Positions 11,642 to 22,310 of a DNA stretch of 64,000 nucleotides are shown here, one piece after another. Location: positions 1-64,000 of the forward strand of contig NZ_JBITGZ010000010.1 of NCBI RefSeq assembly GCF_044457565.1, read 5' to 3'. A model generated the notes under the pieces. The model worked only from the letters and a program-made list of their open reading frames with translations. It was not told the origin of the DNA and did no database searches. The position numbers were made by a program, and so were the translations under genes. Each line of letters opens with the position of its first letter. Within the stretch, counting starts at the first letter, position 1. The stretch is from Kitasatospora sp044457565 (lineage in GTDB: Bacteria > Actinomycetota > Actinomycetes > Streptomycetales > Streptomycetaceae).

Positions 11642-14600
11642 CTGCTCTCGATTCCGTCCCGCCCCGCGATGTCGTCGTGGGCGCGCTCCTCGCCCTCGAC
11701 CAGCTGATGGATGCGGCCACGGAGGGAAGGAGCCCCAAACAGCCCGCCCTGGACAACCTGCTCGACCACCTCGACCGGCGTGGCCTGGCTCCGCTGAAGG
11801 ACACGGCCGAGCCCGCGAATCTCCCCGCCTGGCTCGTCTGCGACACCGACCGGGGGCTGGGTCGCCTGGTCAGCGCCCTGACCGAGGTGGGCGACGAGAG
11901 CGGCCCCCAGGCGGTCCTGACCAGCGCCGTCCACGCCGTCCCCGGCCTCGCCGAGAAGCTCTTCGCGCTCTTCGGCGACGCCGCCTCCGTCGGCACCTGC
12001 GATCCACGCACGCGCTCACGGGAGGGACTGTTCGACGTCGTGGCGCTGTCCGGGGCGCACGCATGGGTCGCTGGTCTGCGGGCCTTCGCCGACGCTGCCC
12101 AGGACCAGCCGCAGGAGCCCGACCACGACGGTGCGGCACGCGAGCTCGTGGCGGGCACCAGACAGTGGCGCTCGGTGTCGAGGAGCACCAACCAGGCGGC
12201 CGGCCAGAGCGCGGTCGCCGCGGTACGCGCGCTGCTGGAAGACCTGGAGGTCAGGCGGGCACTCTCGCCCGGTCCGGCGCTGTCCGCCGTCGGCCTGCTG
12301 CCGCCGCTGTCGGTGGACGACCCGAGCGCCTGCCTGCCCGCGGCCCTGCGGATCCTCGCCCGCACGGTCAACGTCCCCGAGCTGAGCTACCCCGGCGGCG
12401 GCGTACTGGCCGCCGGCGGGCTCGCCCCGAAGGCGGCCGGCCGGGCGTTCGCACCGATGGACGACGCCGAGGCCCGGCTGCGGGCCGGTGCGACCGGTGA
12501 GGCGCTCGTCCACCCGGGCCGCGGCGGCTGGTACCGCACCTCGTGCGACGGCACGGAGTCCGTGCGCACGGCCGCCGACCCGTCCCTGGGCCTGGCCGGC
12601 GCCGCGCAGGCCTACTGGGGTCCGGCATGGACCCGGTGGCAGCAGGCCCAGCACCGGGCAGCGCTCGGCGATCTGCGCTGGTCCGCGAACAACTGGCGGG
12701 ACACCCCCGAGCGGCAGTCGCTGCCGGACATCGAGACCGAGCAGGTCGAGACCCTGCGGGAGATCTTCCAGGGGAACGTCCGCCGGGTCGCCGTACTCGG
12801 CGGCCCTTCGGGTTCCGGCAAGTCCTGCATCGCCCGCTGCTTCCTGCGGCGGATGCGGGCCGAGGGCCGGTTCGTCCTCATGCTGTCCCCTGACAGCGGG
12901 GAGTTCCCGACCCGGGACGTCCTGCGCCGGGTCGTGCGCCATGCGCTGGGCGCCCAGGAAGCCCCGGCGGGCAGCACGGGCCGCCCGGTCGTGGTGCTGG
13001 ACGGCATCCGGCCGATCGGGGAGCCGGACGTGGAGAGGGTGCTGCCGTTCGTCGCGGACGAACTCGACGTCAGCCTGCTGGCCGTCCTCGAGTACGACAT
13101 CAACGCGGGCCACGACTGGCAGACGGAGTCGCTCACGGTCGTGCGTTCCAACGTCCGGCCGGCCGCACTGGCCGCCTTCGCGGCGCGGGCGATGGCGGCC
13201 CACCCGAGCAAGGTCGGTGGAAGCGACCGGTTCATCGCTGCCATGAGCCGCCGTTACCCGCACGACCTGACCCGCTTCAGCCGCGGCCTGATCGAGGCGC
13301 ACAGGAAGGGTTTTGACAGCCCCGAGGAGCTGGAGGAGGACCTGCGCGGCCAACTCAAGGACACCCTGGATGCGCGGGCCCTGCACCGGGTCGCGCTGAT
13401 CGCCGCGATCTCGCTGCTCGGCGGCGACGGCGCCGCGACCGACGCCGAGCTGGCGCAGTCGCTGGAAGGCCTCGGCGCGACGCAGGGACGGGTCACCGGA
13501 CGCTACCGGTTCGCCAGCCCCGCCGACTGCGACCTGGTCCTGAACACCTTCGCCGAGCACGAGTACCGGGACCGGGCCGACCGGCCGGGCAAGCATCAGC
13601 TGCTCGTCCGGCTCGCGGCACCGGAACTCGCCCAGGCGCTGGCGAGCGGCTCGGACCGGCCGCTGGCCCTACTGCGCGGTGCCCGCCTGTACGACGACAC
13701 CGTCTGCCGCCGGCTCACCGACAGCCTGTGGGAGCAGCACCGGGAGGCGGTGCGCAAGTGGGCGCGGGTGGCTTCGCCGCTCGACCTCGCGGTGCTGCTG
13801 CTGGCCGTCGACTCCTCACTGGGCGACGACATGTTCACCGAGCTCCTGCAGACGATGCTGGCCGGCCTGGCGGACGTCAGCCCGGGTTCGGCCCGCGAGC
13901 TGCTGCCCGCCGTCCGGGCGATCCACCGCTACCGCCACCGGATCCGCGATGAGGAGCTGGACCGTCTGCTGGGCTGGTGCGAGGACCGGTTCGCCCAGCT
14001 CCTCGATGCTCAACCCACCGGCAACGAAGGCCTCTTCAGCCTGCTGGACTGGTTCAGCAGGTTCCACGACGCCGATCTGGACCTGTTCGTCGCGGGGCGC
14101 GGAGCCGAGATCCTGGTGGGGCTGGACCCCAAGCGGCCGCTCGACTACCGGATGGTCTGCCGGGTGGAGGAGATCGTCCGCCGTGCCAGGAGGACGAGTG
14201 GCGACCCCGAACGCGCGCTCTGGGTCGAACACGCCCCCGAGGTCCAGAAGTTGCTCGCCCGCGCGCCGGAGCCGTCCGACGGCATCGCCCTCTTCATGGC
14301 CTCCCTCGTACTTCGGCTGCGCTTCGACCCCGACTACCGGGACTGGGACGTCGTACTGAAGCGGCACGGCACCGATCTTCGCCGCGCGCTGGGTGACCCG
14401 CACGCGTGGCAGCTGCGCTACGCGCTGGACGAAGCCCGACGCTACGACCTCGCGTTCGTGACCAAGATGCTGAACTCGATGAGATCGACGGGCGTCTTCG
14501 CCGCGGCCGTCCGCACGGCCCTGACCCGCAGCGCGATGCCGGCGGAGGCCGCACAGCTGATCAGGACACTGAGCGAGATCCACAGTGTCACCGCCCGCAC

Positions 14601-16647
14601 GGTGCTGTCCGCCGGACCGGTACCCGATCACGCGCTGGCCGCCCGGCTGGCGGAGCTGATCCGGGCGACCGACGACGCCAAGGGCGCGGGGCTGCTGCTG
14701 TCGGCCACCGCACGGGTCGACGAGCTCTTCGTGACGGAGCGCAAGGGCTTCGCGCAGCACCTCGCCGAGGCGCTGGGGCAGGAGTGGGTGATCCGCCAGA
14801 TCGACGAGGACCCCAGAGTCTCCGTGCAGTACCACCTGATCAAGGGCCTCTGGGAGGTCGAGGCGCCCTACCGCAGCGACTGCCTCGACCTCTTCGTGGA
14901 GGTGACCGCCCGCGCCCTCAACTACTCCATGCGCCCGTGGGGCCCGCAGGTCGCCCTGCTGATCGGACAGGACGAGGAGTTCGGCGCCGCATTCGTCGAG
15001 AGGCTCAGCAGCCAGGTCAAGGAGGAACGCCTGCTGGCGGGCATGCTGACGGCGTCCAGTATGGACACCCGGCGCCAGTTCCACCGGATCGGGCCCGCGA
15101 TGTACCCGGGCATCCCGGCGGCCTACCTGGAGCGCCACTCGCACAAGGAGTTCGCCGAGCGCGTGCGGGCCTCCTCCCCCAGCAGCGCCGCGCAGTGCGC
15201 CCAGGAGACCATCCGCACGCTGGTCGCGGCCGGCCTGTCGGCCTCCGAGGCGGGGGCGTACGTGCTGCTGGAGAGCAGCCAGGAGAGCGTCGAGGATGCC
15301 GGGCGGCGCTGGGCCGGCCGACTTCGCCGGGGCTCCAGCAGCAGCGAGGTCGCCGAGGTGCTGAACGTACTGCGGCAGCTCGACGCCACCGGTGCCGCCG
15401 CCGTCCTGCAGTCGCTGGCCACCCGCAAGGTCCCGTCACGGCTGTCCGGCAACACCGTCCTGCGTGACCAGCTGCGCCGGGCGATGTACCGGGACCCGGT
15501 GGACGCCGTCGGCCTGCTCACCGCGGTCGAGGGCCTGGCCCCCGGCAAGGGCGAGGAGCTGATGCGGCAGGCTCAGCAGGATCTCAGGCTCTGGAACGCC
15601 TTCACCCTGGAGCTCGGCCATATCCAGCATCCCACCCAGCAGTACACGGTGCTGCGGCAGTTGGTGCGGCTGGGCCTGCGCCCGGAGCAGCCGCACTCCA
15701 CCTGGATGGACAGCCTCAGGCCGCGGCTGGACGTGACGGCCCGCGAGGTGACGAGCCCGGCGGCACTGAGCGACCTGGTACGCCTGGCTCTGATCTGGAA
15801 GCCCGACTGGGCGCGGGACCTGGCGTCGTACATCGACGGCGCGTCGGTCGCCCGCAGGATCGGCCACGGGCGCATCGGCGATCTGGCGCACGTGCCCAGG
15901 CTGCTTTCGGCCCTGACCAGCTGTGACGCCGGCGACAGCGTGAACCTCCTCCTCGACACCCTGGAGGAGTTCGCGCCCGCCGCCCTGGTCCGCTCCCTCG
16001 ACCTCCGCACCGCCGACGCGATGGTGGAGTTCGCCCGTCGCCACCGCCCCACACTGGCCCATCGGCTGGCGCCCGGGCTCGCGGAGTCGATCGGGCGCCG
16101 GGTGCGCCGCCCGGTGGTGTACGACGAGGCCGAACACTGGAAGGAGATCGGGTGGGCGGCCATGACGCTGCGCCTGATGAACCGTGAGGAGCTGATCGCC
16201 ATGGACGTGCCGGGCCGGCTGCCGAACCCCGCCCATGCCTACGCGACGGCCTGGGGCACGCGCTGGCTCCCCCGCCAGCCGTGGACGAGCAGAACGGTGG
16301 AGGCGGCACTGGCCACGGTGCTGGGGGCGAGGCCGCCCAGCCCGGGGGCCGCCTTCGTGGCCCTCGCCTGCGCCTCGGATCTCGACCGCACGGCGGAACT
16401 GCGCGCGGCGGACGGCGGCTGGCCGGACGTCGCCGCCGCCGGGGCCCGCCAGCTCACCGTCCTGCAGACGATGGCCGAGCGCGATCATCAGCTGCGGGCC
16501 GCTCTCGTCTCCCAGCGGGAGGCCACCCTGGAGCGGATCGACCACCCCACGGCCCGGGCCGCGGGGCACCGGGACCAGGCCAGGGCCTGGTTCGATGCCC
16601 TACCCGCCGACACCCCCGCCGGTGAGCGGGGCGCTCCGGGCCGGTGA
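11638..16647 (+). CDS. Giant P-loop NTPase with helical-repeat C-terminus, third gene of caspase-STAND operon
   Basis: A 1669-residue protein that I cannot place in a named family. Residues 1-370 form an unassigned N-terminal region. A P-loop NTPase follows, with Walker A GGPSGSGKS at 388-396 and Walker B VVVLDG at about 451-456, spaced like STAND/AAA-type switches. The remaining ~1100 residues are overwhelmingly helical with Leu/Ala/Arg periodicity, resembling a superhelical sensor. No signal peptide or obvious membrane segment is seen. The GTG start overlaps the caspase stop by 4 bp (GTGA) and has AGGAG 5 bp upstream, so stoichiometric coupling is expected. It could be the sensor scaffold, the caspase substrate, or both. 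Confidence 0.85.
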
Positions 16648-16669
16648 GCAGGGCGCCGCTGACGGCGGG

Positions 16670-18811
16670 TCAACCGGGGACGCCGCGCGTGCGGTCGGGT
16701 GTGCGGTCCGGCGGCGGCGTCGCCTGGAGGAGGAAGGTGGCGATGTCGTCCGAGCGCTGGCGGGAGTGCCAGGCGCCGGCGACGAGGTCGGTGGCCGCCG
16801 TCTCCAGGTCCGGGTCCGCCCGGTCGAGCTGGGCGGCGAGGTCGGTGATCGCCTGGTCGAGGTCGGTGCCGGGGGACTCCACCAGGCCGTCGGTGTAGAG
16901 CAGCATCAGCGCGCCGACGTCGAAGGGCACCTCGGTGATCGGGTAGGCGGTGGCGGTGTCGATGCCCAGCGGCAGGCCGGGCGGGAGGTCCAGGATCCTG
17001 GTCCGCCCGCCCGGCGGACGCAGCAGCGGCGGCGGGTGTCCGGCGCTGACCAGGTACGCGCGGTGCCCGGCCAGGTCCAGATGCGCGTAGAGGCAGGTGC
17101 TGAAGAGGTCCGGGTCGAGGTCGCACAGCAGGCGGTTCGTCCGGAGCAGGACCTGGTCGGGGGCCGCGCCGGCGGTGGCGTGGACGGCGGTACGCACCTG
17201 GCCCATCAGGGCGGCGGCCGCGACGTTGTGGCCCTGGACGTCGCCGATCACGGCGGCGGCGGTGGCCGGGCCGAGCCGGATGAGGTCGTAGAAGTCCCCT
17301 CCGACGTCCAGCCCCCGGGTCGCGGGCAGGTAGCGGGCGGCGACCCGCAGGCCGTCGAGCGTCGGCAGGACATGGGGCAGCAGGGCCTGCTGGAGGCCGT
17401 GGGCGAGCCGGCTCTTGGTGTCGTACAGCCGGGCGCGGTCCAGGGCCTGGGCGATCAGCCCGGCGAGCGAGGTCAGGACGGTGCGCTCGTCCGCCGCGAA
17501 GCGGTGCGGCTGGTCGTACGAGAGCAGGCAGCAGCCCACCGGGCGGCCGGAGGTGATCAGCGGCAGGACGGCCCACGCCTGCTTGCCCGTCACCTGCGGC
17601 ACCTCCGGGTGGGCGCGGGCGAGCTCCCCGGGGTCGCCGAAGAAGTCGGGCACCGCCGTGATGAGTGCCCGCAGCATCGGGGCGGTGCGGTCGTCCAGCG
17701 GGATCTTGTTGAACCGTTCGATCTCCTCCGGGGTGTACCCCCGGTAGCCGGCCACCTGGAACCGCCCCTCCTCGATGCTCAGCATCGCGAGCCCCTGGGC
17801 GTCGAAGGCCGGCATGATCTGCTCGGCCACCAGGGCGATCACGTCGTCCACCGTGACGGCCTCGGTGAGGGCCGCCGCCAGGTGCATGATCTGGTAGAGC
17901 TGACCGGCGCGGGAGACCGGTGTCGGCTCGGGCCGGACCGGGACCGGCGCCGCCGGGTCGGGGTCGGTCGGGGTGATGCGCACGCTGGTCCCGTCGGCGC
18001 TCGGGTACAGCCTGAAGTCCAGCCACAGGTCGGGCGGGCGCAGCGCGGTGAACGCCATCGGCTCACGGCTGATGATCGCTGCCCGGTACCGGTCCTCGTA
18101 CACCGGGTTGTCCAGCCACGGCAGGGCCTGCCACGGGATCGTGCCCAGCAGCTGGTCCCGCCCGGCGTCGAGCAGGTCGCAGGCCGATTGGGTGAGGAAG
18201 GTGATCCGCCCGTTGAGGTCCAGCGCGCAGCTGCCGCCCGGGAGCCGCTGCGCGAACGCGGACGCGGCGGTCTCGGGGAGCTTGGCCGCCGGCAGCTGGA
18301 CGGGCAGCACGCGGGGCCGGGAGGGCGGTGTGAACGGATGCCCGGCGGCGTCGGCGTCGGCCAGCAGCACGGCGATCCGCCGGCCGCTCGTGGCGATCCG
18401 GTCCTGCTCGGCCCGGGCGAGCTCGGGCGGCCGGTTGCCGGGCCACAGCAGCAGCAGTGCGCCCCGGCGGCGCCCGTCGGACCGGATGGGGGCGGCGGCC
18501 AGCGCGAAGTGGTACGGCATCGTCACCGCGATCCGCGGGTACATCCGGGCGAAGTCCTGCTGGCTGCCGGACCAGACCAGCCGGCCCTCCCGGGAGGCGT
18601 CGCCGACGGGGGTCGGGGCGGTGAGCGCGATCCTGGTCCACGGGGCGATGAACTCGGCGGGCAGGCTGCGCACCACCGCCAGGTGGAGTACGTCCTCGTC
18701 GGCCGACAACAGGTATACGGCGCCCGACGACGCGCCGCACTGCTCGACGGCGGAGGTCAGCGCCTCATCCAGGTGCGCATCCCACCCGGCCGCGTCACCG
18801 GCGGCCGGCAC
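16670..18811 (-). CDS. GAF/PAS-domain SpoIIE-type protein phosphatase
   Basis: A 713-residue cytoplasmic PP2C/SpoIIE-family Ser/Thr phosphatase. An N-terminal GAF-like region (about 10-170) is followed by a PAS-like region (about 175-290), a second GAF (about 310-470) ending in GLIAQALDRARLYD, and the SpoIIE catalytic domain (about 480-700) with metal-binding motifs GGDFYDL, VIGDVQGH, YTDGL and a late SDDIA aspartate pair. Such enzymes dephosphorylate anti-anti-sigma factors in stress and development pathways. The GTG at 18811 is chosen because GGGAG lies 6 bp upstream; longer in-frame extensions are Arg/Pro-rich and look non-coding. It converges with the giant STAND gene with only 22 bp between the stops. 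Confidence 0.9.
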   Translation of the reverse strand: MPAAGDAAGWDAHLDEALTSAVEQCGASSGAVYLLSADEDVLHLAVVRSLPAEFIAPWTRIALTAPTPVGDASREGRLVWSGSQQDFARMYPRIAVTMPYHFALAAAPIRSDGRRRGALLLLWPGNRPPELARAEQDRIATSGRRIAVLLADADAAGHPFTPPSRPRVLPVQLPAAKLPETAASAFAQRLPGGSCALDLNGRITFLTQSACDLLDAGRDQLLGTIPWQALPWLDNPVYEDRYRAAIISREPMAFTALRPPDLWLDFRLYPSADGTSVRITPTDPDPAAPVPVRPEPTPVSRAGQLYQIMHLAAALTEAVTVDDVIALVAEQIMPAFDAQGLAMLSIEEGRFQVAGYRGYTPEEIERFNKIPLDDRTAPMLRALITAVPDFFGDPGELARAHPEVPQVTGKQAWAVLPLITSGRPVGCCLLSYDQPHRFAADERTVLTSLAGLIAQALDRARLYDTKSRLAHGLQQALLPHVLPTLDGLRVAARYLPATRGLDVGGDFYDLIRLGPATAAAVIGDVQGHNVAAAALMGQVRTAVHATAGAAPDQVLLRTNRLLCDLDPDLFSTCLYAHLDLAGHRAYLVSAGHPPPLLRPPGGRTRILDLPPGLPLGIDTATAYPITEVPFDVGALMLLYTDGLVESPGTDLDQAITDLAAQLDRADPDLETAATDLVAGAWHSRQRSDDIATFLLQATPPPDRTPDRTRGVPG

Positions 18812-19077
18812 GGGGTTCTCCCGAATGCCGAAGCGTCGCCGGCCACCGGTCCGACGGTGCAGCCCGCAGCTCGGTCCGAACAACGCCCATACCTGTGACG
18901 CTACGCCCGCTGCCGGGCCCGGGCACCCCGGCCGCCCGCCGCGCCGCCCGCCGCTCAGGGGGCGCGGCGGACAGGCCCGGGCGTGGCGCTCCGGCAGGCT
19001 CGGTGCCGCAGGCGCAGGGGTGCGCTGTGCGCCGGCCGGGGCCGGGGTGCGGGGGCCTGCGGTGCGTCCGCGCCCGC

Positions 19078-19626
19078 TCAGTGGCTGGGGACGAGGGCGG
19101 CCGGCAGGTGCCAGGCGCTGCGGCGCCGGAGGGCGTCCAGCTCGCGCTGGAGGGTGGGCCTCGGCACGGCGAGGACGGGGCGGCCGGCGTGCTTGACGCA
19201 GTATGCCGTCACCGAGGCCCGCAGGCCGCGGCGCAGCACGCTGCCGCTGCCGGCGCCGAGCACGAGCAGGTCGCCGGGGCGGTCCGCGCACTGCACCAGG
19301 ACGGGGCCGGTGTCGCCGCGCACCACCTGGGCGGAGAGCCGCACGCCCGTGGGCGCTCCGCCGAAGGCCTCGTCGAGGGCCTCCCGCAGCCGGGCCACGG
19401 CGCCCTCCTGCCAGGCGGCCAGCAGCGGCGGGCAGGGCGCGCGGCGGTAGCCGTGCTCGCCGCCCTGCGGGAGCCAGGCGAGTACCGCCAGTACCTCGGC
19501 GTCGGTGCGGCGGGCCTCGTCTACGGCCTGGTGGAGTGCGGCCAGACTGCCGAGCGATCCGCTGACCCCGACCACGATCCGGCGCCCCCGCCGCTCGTCG
19601 TGGAAGCCCTCATCCATGCCCGTCAT
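19078..19626 (-). CDS. Universal stress protein family (UspA-like) protein
   Basis: A 182-residue single-domain USP-like protein. It starts the Rossmann-like fold with RIVVGVSGSLGSLAAL and ends with the GSVLRRGLRAS...GRPVLAVP segment that in nucleotide-binding USPs contacts ATP phosphates (GSxxxxx-S pattern). Roughly 20 residues extend past the domain. The first ATG has GAGGA about 6 bp upstream. Stress-linked role by family only; adjacent to the stress-type SpoIIE phosphatase. Confidence 0.85.
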   Translation of the reverse strand: MTGMDEGFHDERRGRRIVVGVSGSLGSLAALHQAVDEARRTDAEVLAVLAWLPQGGEHGYRRAPCPPLLAAWQEGAVARLREALDEAFGGAPTGVRLSAQVVRGDTGPVLVQCADRPGDLLVLGAGSGSVLRRGLRASVTAYCVKHAGRPVLAVPRPTLQRELDALRRRSAWHLPAALVPSH

Positions 19627-19831
19627 ATCCGTTCCTCGCGTACTCGGCTCGTGTCCTCGGCTGTGCCCTCAGCCAAGCTCACGGGCGGACGACGGAACCG
19701 CCCGTTGACGTTTCCCTGATGATCGGATCGGCGATCCCAACGCATCCCTGACGGCGGCCCGCGCCACTGCCCTCGGGAAGGCCGGGGGCGGGACTCGCCG
19801 CCGCGCGGCAGACAGGCCCTAGCCTGGCCGG

Positions 19832-20443
19832 ATGGCGATCCACGGCTTCGGGGCCACCGAGTTCCAACTCGTACTGCTACGGCGCATGGCCGACTTCAAC
19901 CCCGGCCCGGTCGAGCAGGCGGTGCACCGGCTCGGCTCCTCTCGTGCCGAACTGCGCGAGGCCAACCGGCGCTGGCAGGCGATGATCCGCTCCGCCCGCT
20001 TCCCGCGCGGGGCGCGGCGCCACACCGCGGTACTCGGCCCCGCCCAGGAGAGCGAACCCGTCAGGATCGGGGACCTCACCTGTACCGCCCTGCGGTGGAC
20101 CCTCCCGCTCTGGCCGGAGCTGCGCTTCGAAATCCTGCTCGGCCCGCCGGACACCGGCGCGCAGGTCTGGAACGAATGGCTGGTACGCCCCGCCGGCGCG
20201 CCCCCGCCCCCGCTGCGTACTCTCGCCGACCTGACCCCGTGGAGCTGCGTCGTCTCGGACGTCGCGACGGCCTTCCCACCCGCCCGGCCCCGCGAGGGCA
20301 GCGCCCCGACACGCTGGCAGCTCGACTTCACCGCCCCCGACGCCGGCGGCGTCCCGCACGCCTGCACCGCCGACTTCACCTGGGGCCTGCTCCAGGAGGT
20401 CCGCGCCGACGAATCCGCCGAGCCCGGCGGCAACCGCGGCTGA
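19832..20443 (+). CDS. Hypothetical protein
   Basis: A 203-residue protein with no family I recognise. The codon bias is normal and the frame is open throughout. It has a short helical N-terminus (EFQLVLLRRMADF), a basic helix around residues 35-60, then a mixed alpha/beta region rich in Trp and Pro. No signal peptide, membrane segment or metal motif is visible. It converges with the five-gene kinase-VWA-KH-NYN operon (28 bp between stops) and lies beyond its end, so membership in that system is unclear. Confidence 0.6.
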   Translation: MAIHGFGATEFQLVLLRRMADFNPGPVEQAVHRLGSSRAELREANRRWQAMIRSARFPRGARRHTAVLGPAQESEPVRIGDLTCTALRWTLPLWPELRFEILLGPPDTGAQVWNEWLVRPAGAPPPPLRTLADLTPWSCVVSDVATAFPPARPREGSAPTRWQLDFTAPDAGGVPHACTADFTWGLLQEVRADESAEPGGNRG

Positions 20444-20471
20444 CCGGGCGGGAGCCGGGCGGCCGATCGGC

Positions 20472-22310
20472 TCAGGCGGGGCGCAGGTCGACGGGGAGCC
20501 AGCTGCCGTCCCAGTCCTCCTGCCAGCAACGGAGCTCGGCCTCGTGCTCCGGGCCGACCAGGGCCGCGGCGAACAGGCGTCCGTCCCTGCCCTGGGCCAG
20601 GGCAGGGAGAGTGGCGGGCTGGTCGCAGAGGACGAGGGGGGTGGATCCGGCGCGGGACGGCTCGCTCTCCACGGTGAGCCCCCGGGGGCCGGCCGAGGCG
20701 CGGACGGCGCCCTGGCGGATGCTCAGCAGCGCGATCCGGTCGATGCCGGGGGTGGCCGGGGTGTCGCTCTCCCAGACGCCGGAGAAGTGGCGGGTGAAGC
20801 GCTGCTGCTGCCCCCGGTCGTCCAGCAGCCAGGCGGTGAGCTCGCCCCACCGGTTGAGCGCGAGCGCGCCCGAGCCGACCGGCCTCGCACACACGGTGAC
20901 CGGCTCGGGTTCGGCACCCGGCTCCAGCGGCCAGGTCCAGTGCGTGACACGCTGCTCCGAGCTGACCAGCACGGCGGGCCGGCCGAGTTCGTCCCAGGCC
21001 GCTGTGAGCACCCGGCTGGGCCAGCCGTCCGGCACCGTGGCCGCCACCGGCGCACCGCCCGGCGGCACCCGCAGCAGGCGCAGGCCCGTCCGGTGCGAGG
21101 TCCAGAACAAGGCCTCGCCGAACGGGGAGGTGGCCGCGGCGACACCGCGCACCCCGTGCGCGGCCTGCTCCCAGCCCGCCGTGGCGGTGCCCAGCCAGAG
21201 CACGTCGTAGCGGTCCACCGCGGCGATCACCAGGGCGCCGAGCCCGTCGCGGGCGAGGGCGACCTGGCGCACCCCGCGTGGCGCGCCGGGCAGCGCCGGC
21301 GGCCGGCCTCGGCCGGCCGGGGCGGGCGAGCCGGTGAGCACGGCCGGCCCCTGGGGGCCGGCCGGGACGGCGACGGGCTGATCGTGCGCGTCCACGGCCA
21401 GCGCCAGGCAGCCGATCCGCGGGCCGGGCCCGCGCGCGACGAGGTCCCGCAGCCGCTCGGCCCAGGGGGTGAGCGGGCGCGGGCGGTGGGCCGGGTCCAG
21501 CGCGAGGGCCCGGAGCAGCCAGTCGGCGGCCTCGGCGCCGAAGCCGGCCTCCTCCACCTGCTCGCCCGCGAGGGCCACCAGGCGGACGGTCTCGGGCACC
21601 CGCAGGTGCGGCACGAGCAGGAGCCGGGCGAGAGCGCCGACGGCGAAGCAGTCCTTGGCGGGGCTCGGGGGCCGGTCCCGCTGCTCCTCGTCGCCGATCG
21701 CGTAGCCCTCGGTGCTCACCGGTACGGTCAGCGGGCGGCCGACGCGGGCCAGGAACGTCAGGTCGATCAGGTGCGGCTCCCCGGCCCGGTCGACCAGGAC
21801 GTTGGCGTGGGAGATGTCGCGGTGCACCCAGCCGGAGTCGTGCAGCCGGTCCACCGTCCGGCAGAGCCGGACCAGGACGTCGAGACGCTCGACGGGCGAG
21901 GCGGGGCCCTGCTGGGCCCAGGCGTCGAGCTGGAGCCCCTCCACCCAGCGGGAGACCATGTACGGCACCGTGCCGCCCCCCGGGTGCGGCGGCAGGTGCG
22001 GGAACCGCGGGGCCGCCCACTCGAAGCACAGCGGCACCACGATCCCCTCCTGGCTGAGCTGGTTGGCGCGGCTGACGCTGTCGTCCCAGCGGGCCTGCCA
22101 CCGCGCCGTCTCCTCCGGCGTGCCGTCGCCGTCGAAGGGGCTGAGGATCTTGACGGCCCACAGGTCGCGGGTGCCGTCGCGGTCGGCCCGTTCGGCCTGC
22201 CAGACCTCGCCCTCGCCGCCCCGGTGGATGAAGTCCAGCAGGCGGTACTGCTCCGGGTTGCGGTCAGGCCCGAAGGTCTGCCCGGCCTCCCAGCGCCGGC
22301 CACCGGTCAC
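20472..22310 (-). CDS. Atypical Ser/Thr protein kinase with propeller-like C-terminus (last gene of NYN/FHA operon)
   Basis: A 612-residue protein. Residues 20-290 form a protein-kinase fold: Gly-rich loop HRGGEGEVW (29-37), VAIK-type lysine in AVKIL (Lys54), catalytic HRDISHAN (163-170, Asp165 and Asn170 intact), and a metal-binding Asp183 in IDLTF, where the usual DFG reads DLT. Catalytic and metal aspartates remain, so activity is possible despite the changed loop. Residues about 300-612 are beta-rich with Trp-containing repeats suggesting a propeller sensor. The GTG start overlaps the VWA stop by 4 bp (GTGA). In this operon it is the obvious partner for the FHA phosphothreonine reader. 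Confidence 0.85.
   Translation of the reverse strand: MTGGRRWEAGQTFGPDRNPEQYRLLDFIHRGGEGEVWQAERADRDGTRDLWAVKILSPFDGDGTPEETARWQARWDDSVSRANQLSQEGIVVPLCFEWAAPRFPHLPPHPGGGTVPYMVSRWVEGLQLDAWAQQGPASPVERLDVLVRLCRTVDRLHDSGWVHRDISHANVLVDRAGEPHLIDLTFLARVGRPLTVPVSTEGYAIGDEEQRDRPPSPAKDCFAVGALARLLLVPHLRVPETVRLVALAGEQVEEAGFGAEAADWLLRALALDPAHRPRPLTPWAERLRDLVARGPGPRIGCLALAVDAHDQPVAVPAGPQGPAVLTGSPAPAGRGRPPALPGAPRGVRQVALARDGLGALVIAAVDRYDVLWLGTATAGWEQAAHGVRGVAAATSPFGEALFWTSHRTGLRLLRVPPGGAPVAATVPDGWPSRVLTAAWDELGRPAVLVSSEQRVTHWTWPLEPGAEPEPVTVCARPVGSGALALNRWGELTAWLLDDRGQQQRFTRHFSGVWESDTPATPGIDRIALLSIRQGAVRASAGPRGLTVESEPSRAGSTPLVLCDQPATLPALAQGRDGRLFAAALVGPEHEAELRCWQEDWDGSWLPVDLRPA

Noticed and set aside
16619..16657. 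17-bp imperfect direct repeat at the end of the giant STAND gene as an attachment site
   Set aside because: The copies overlap the coding end, there is no integrase, and no matching distant copy was found.
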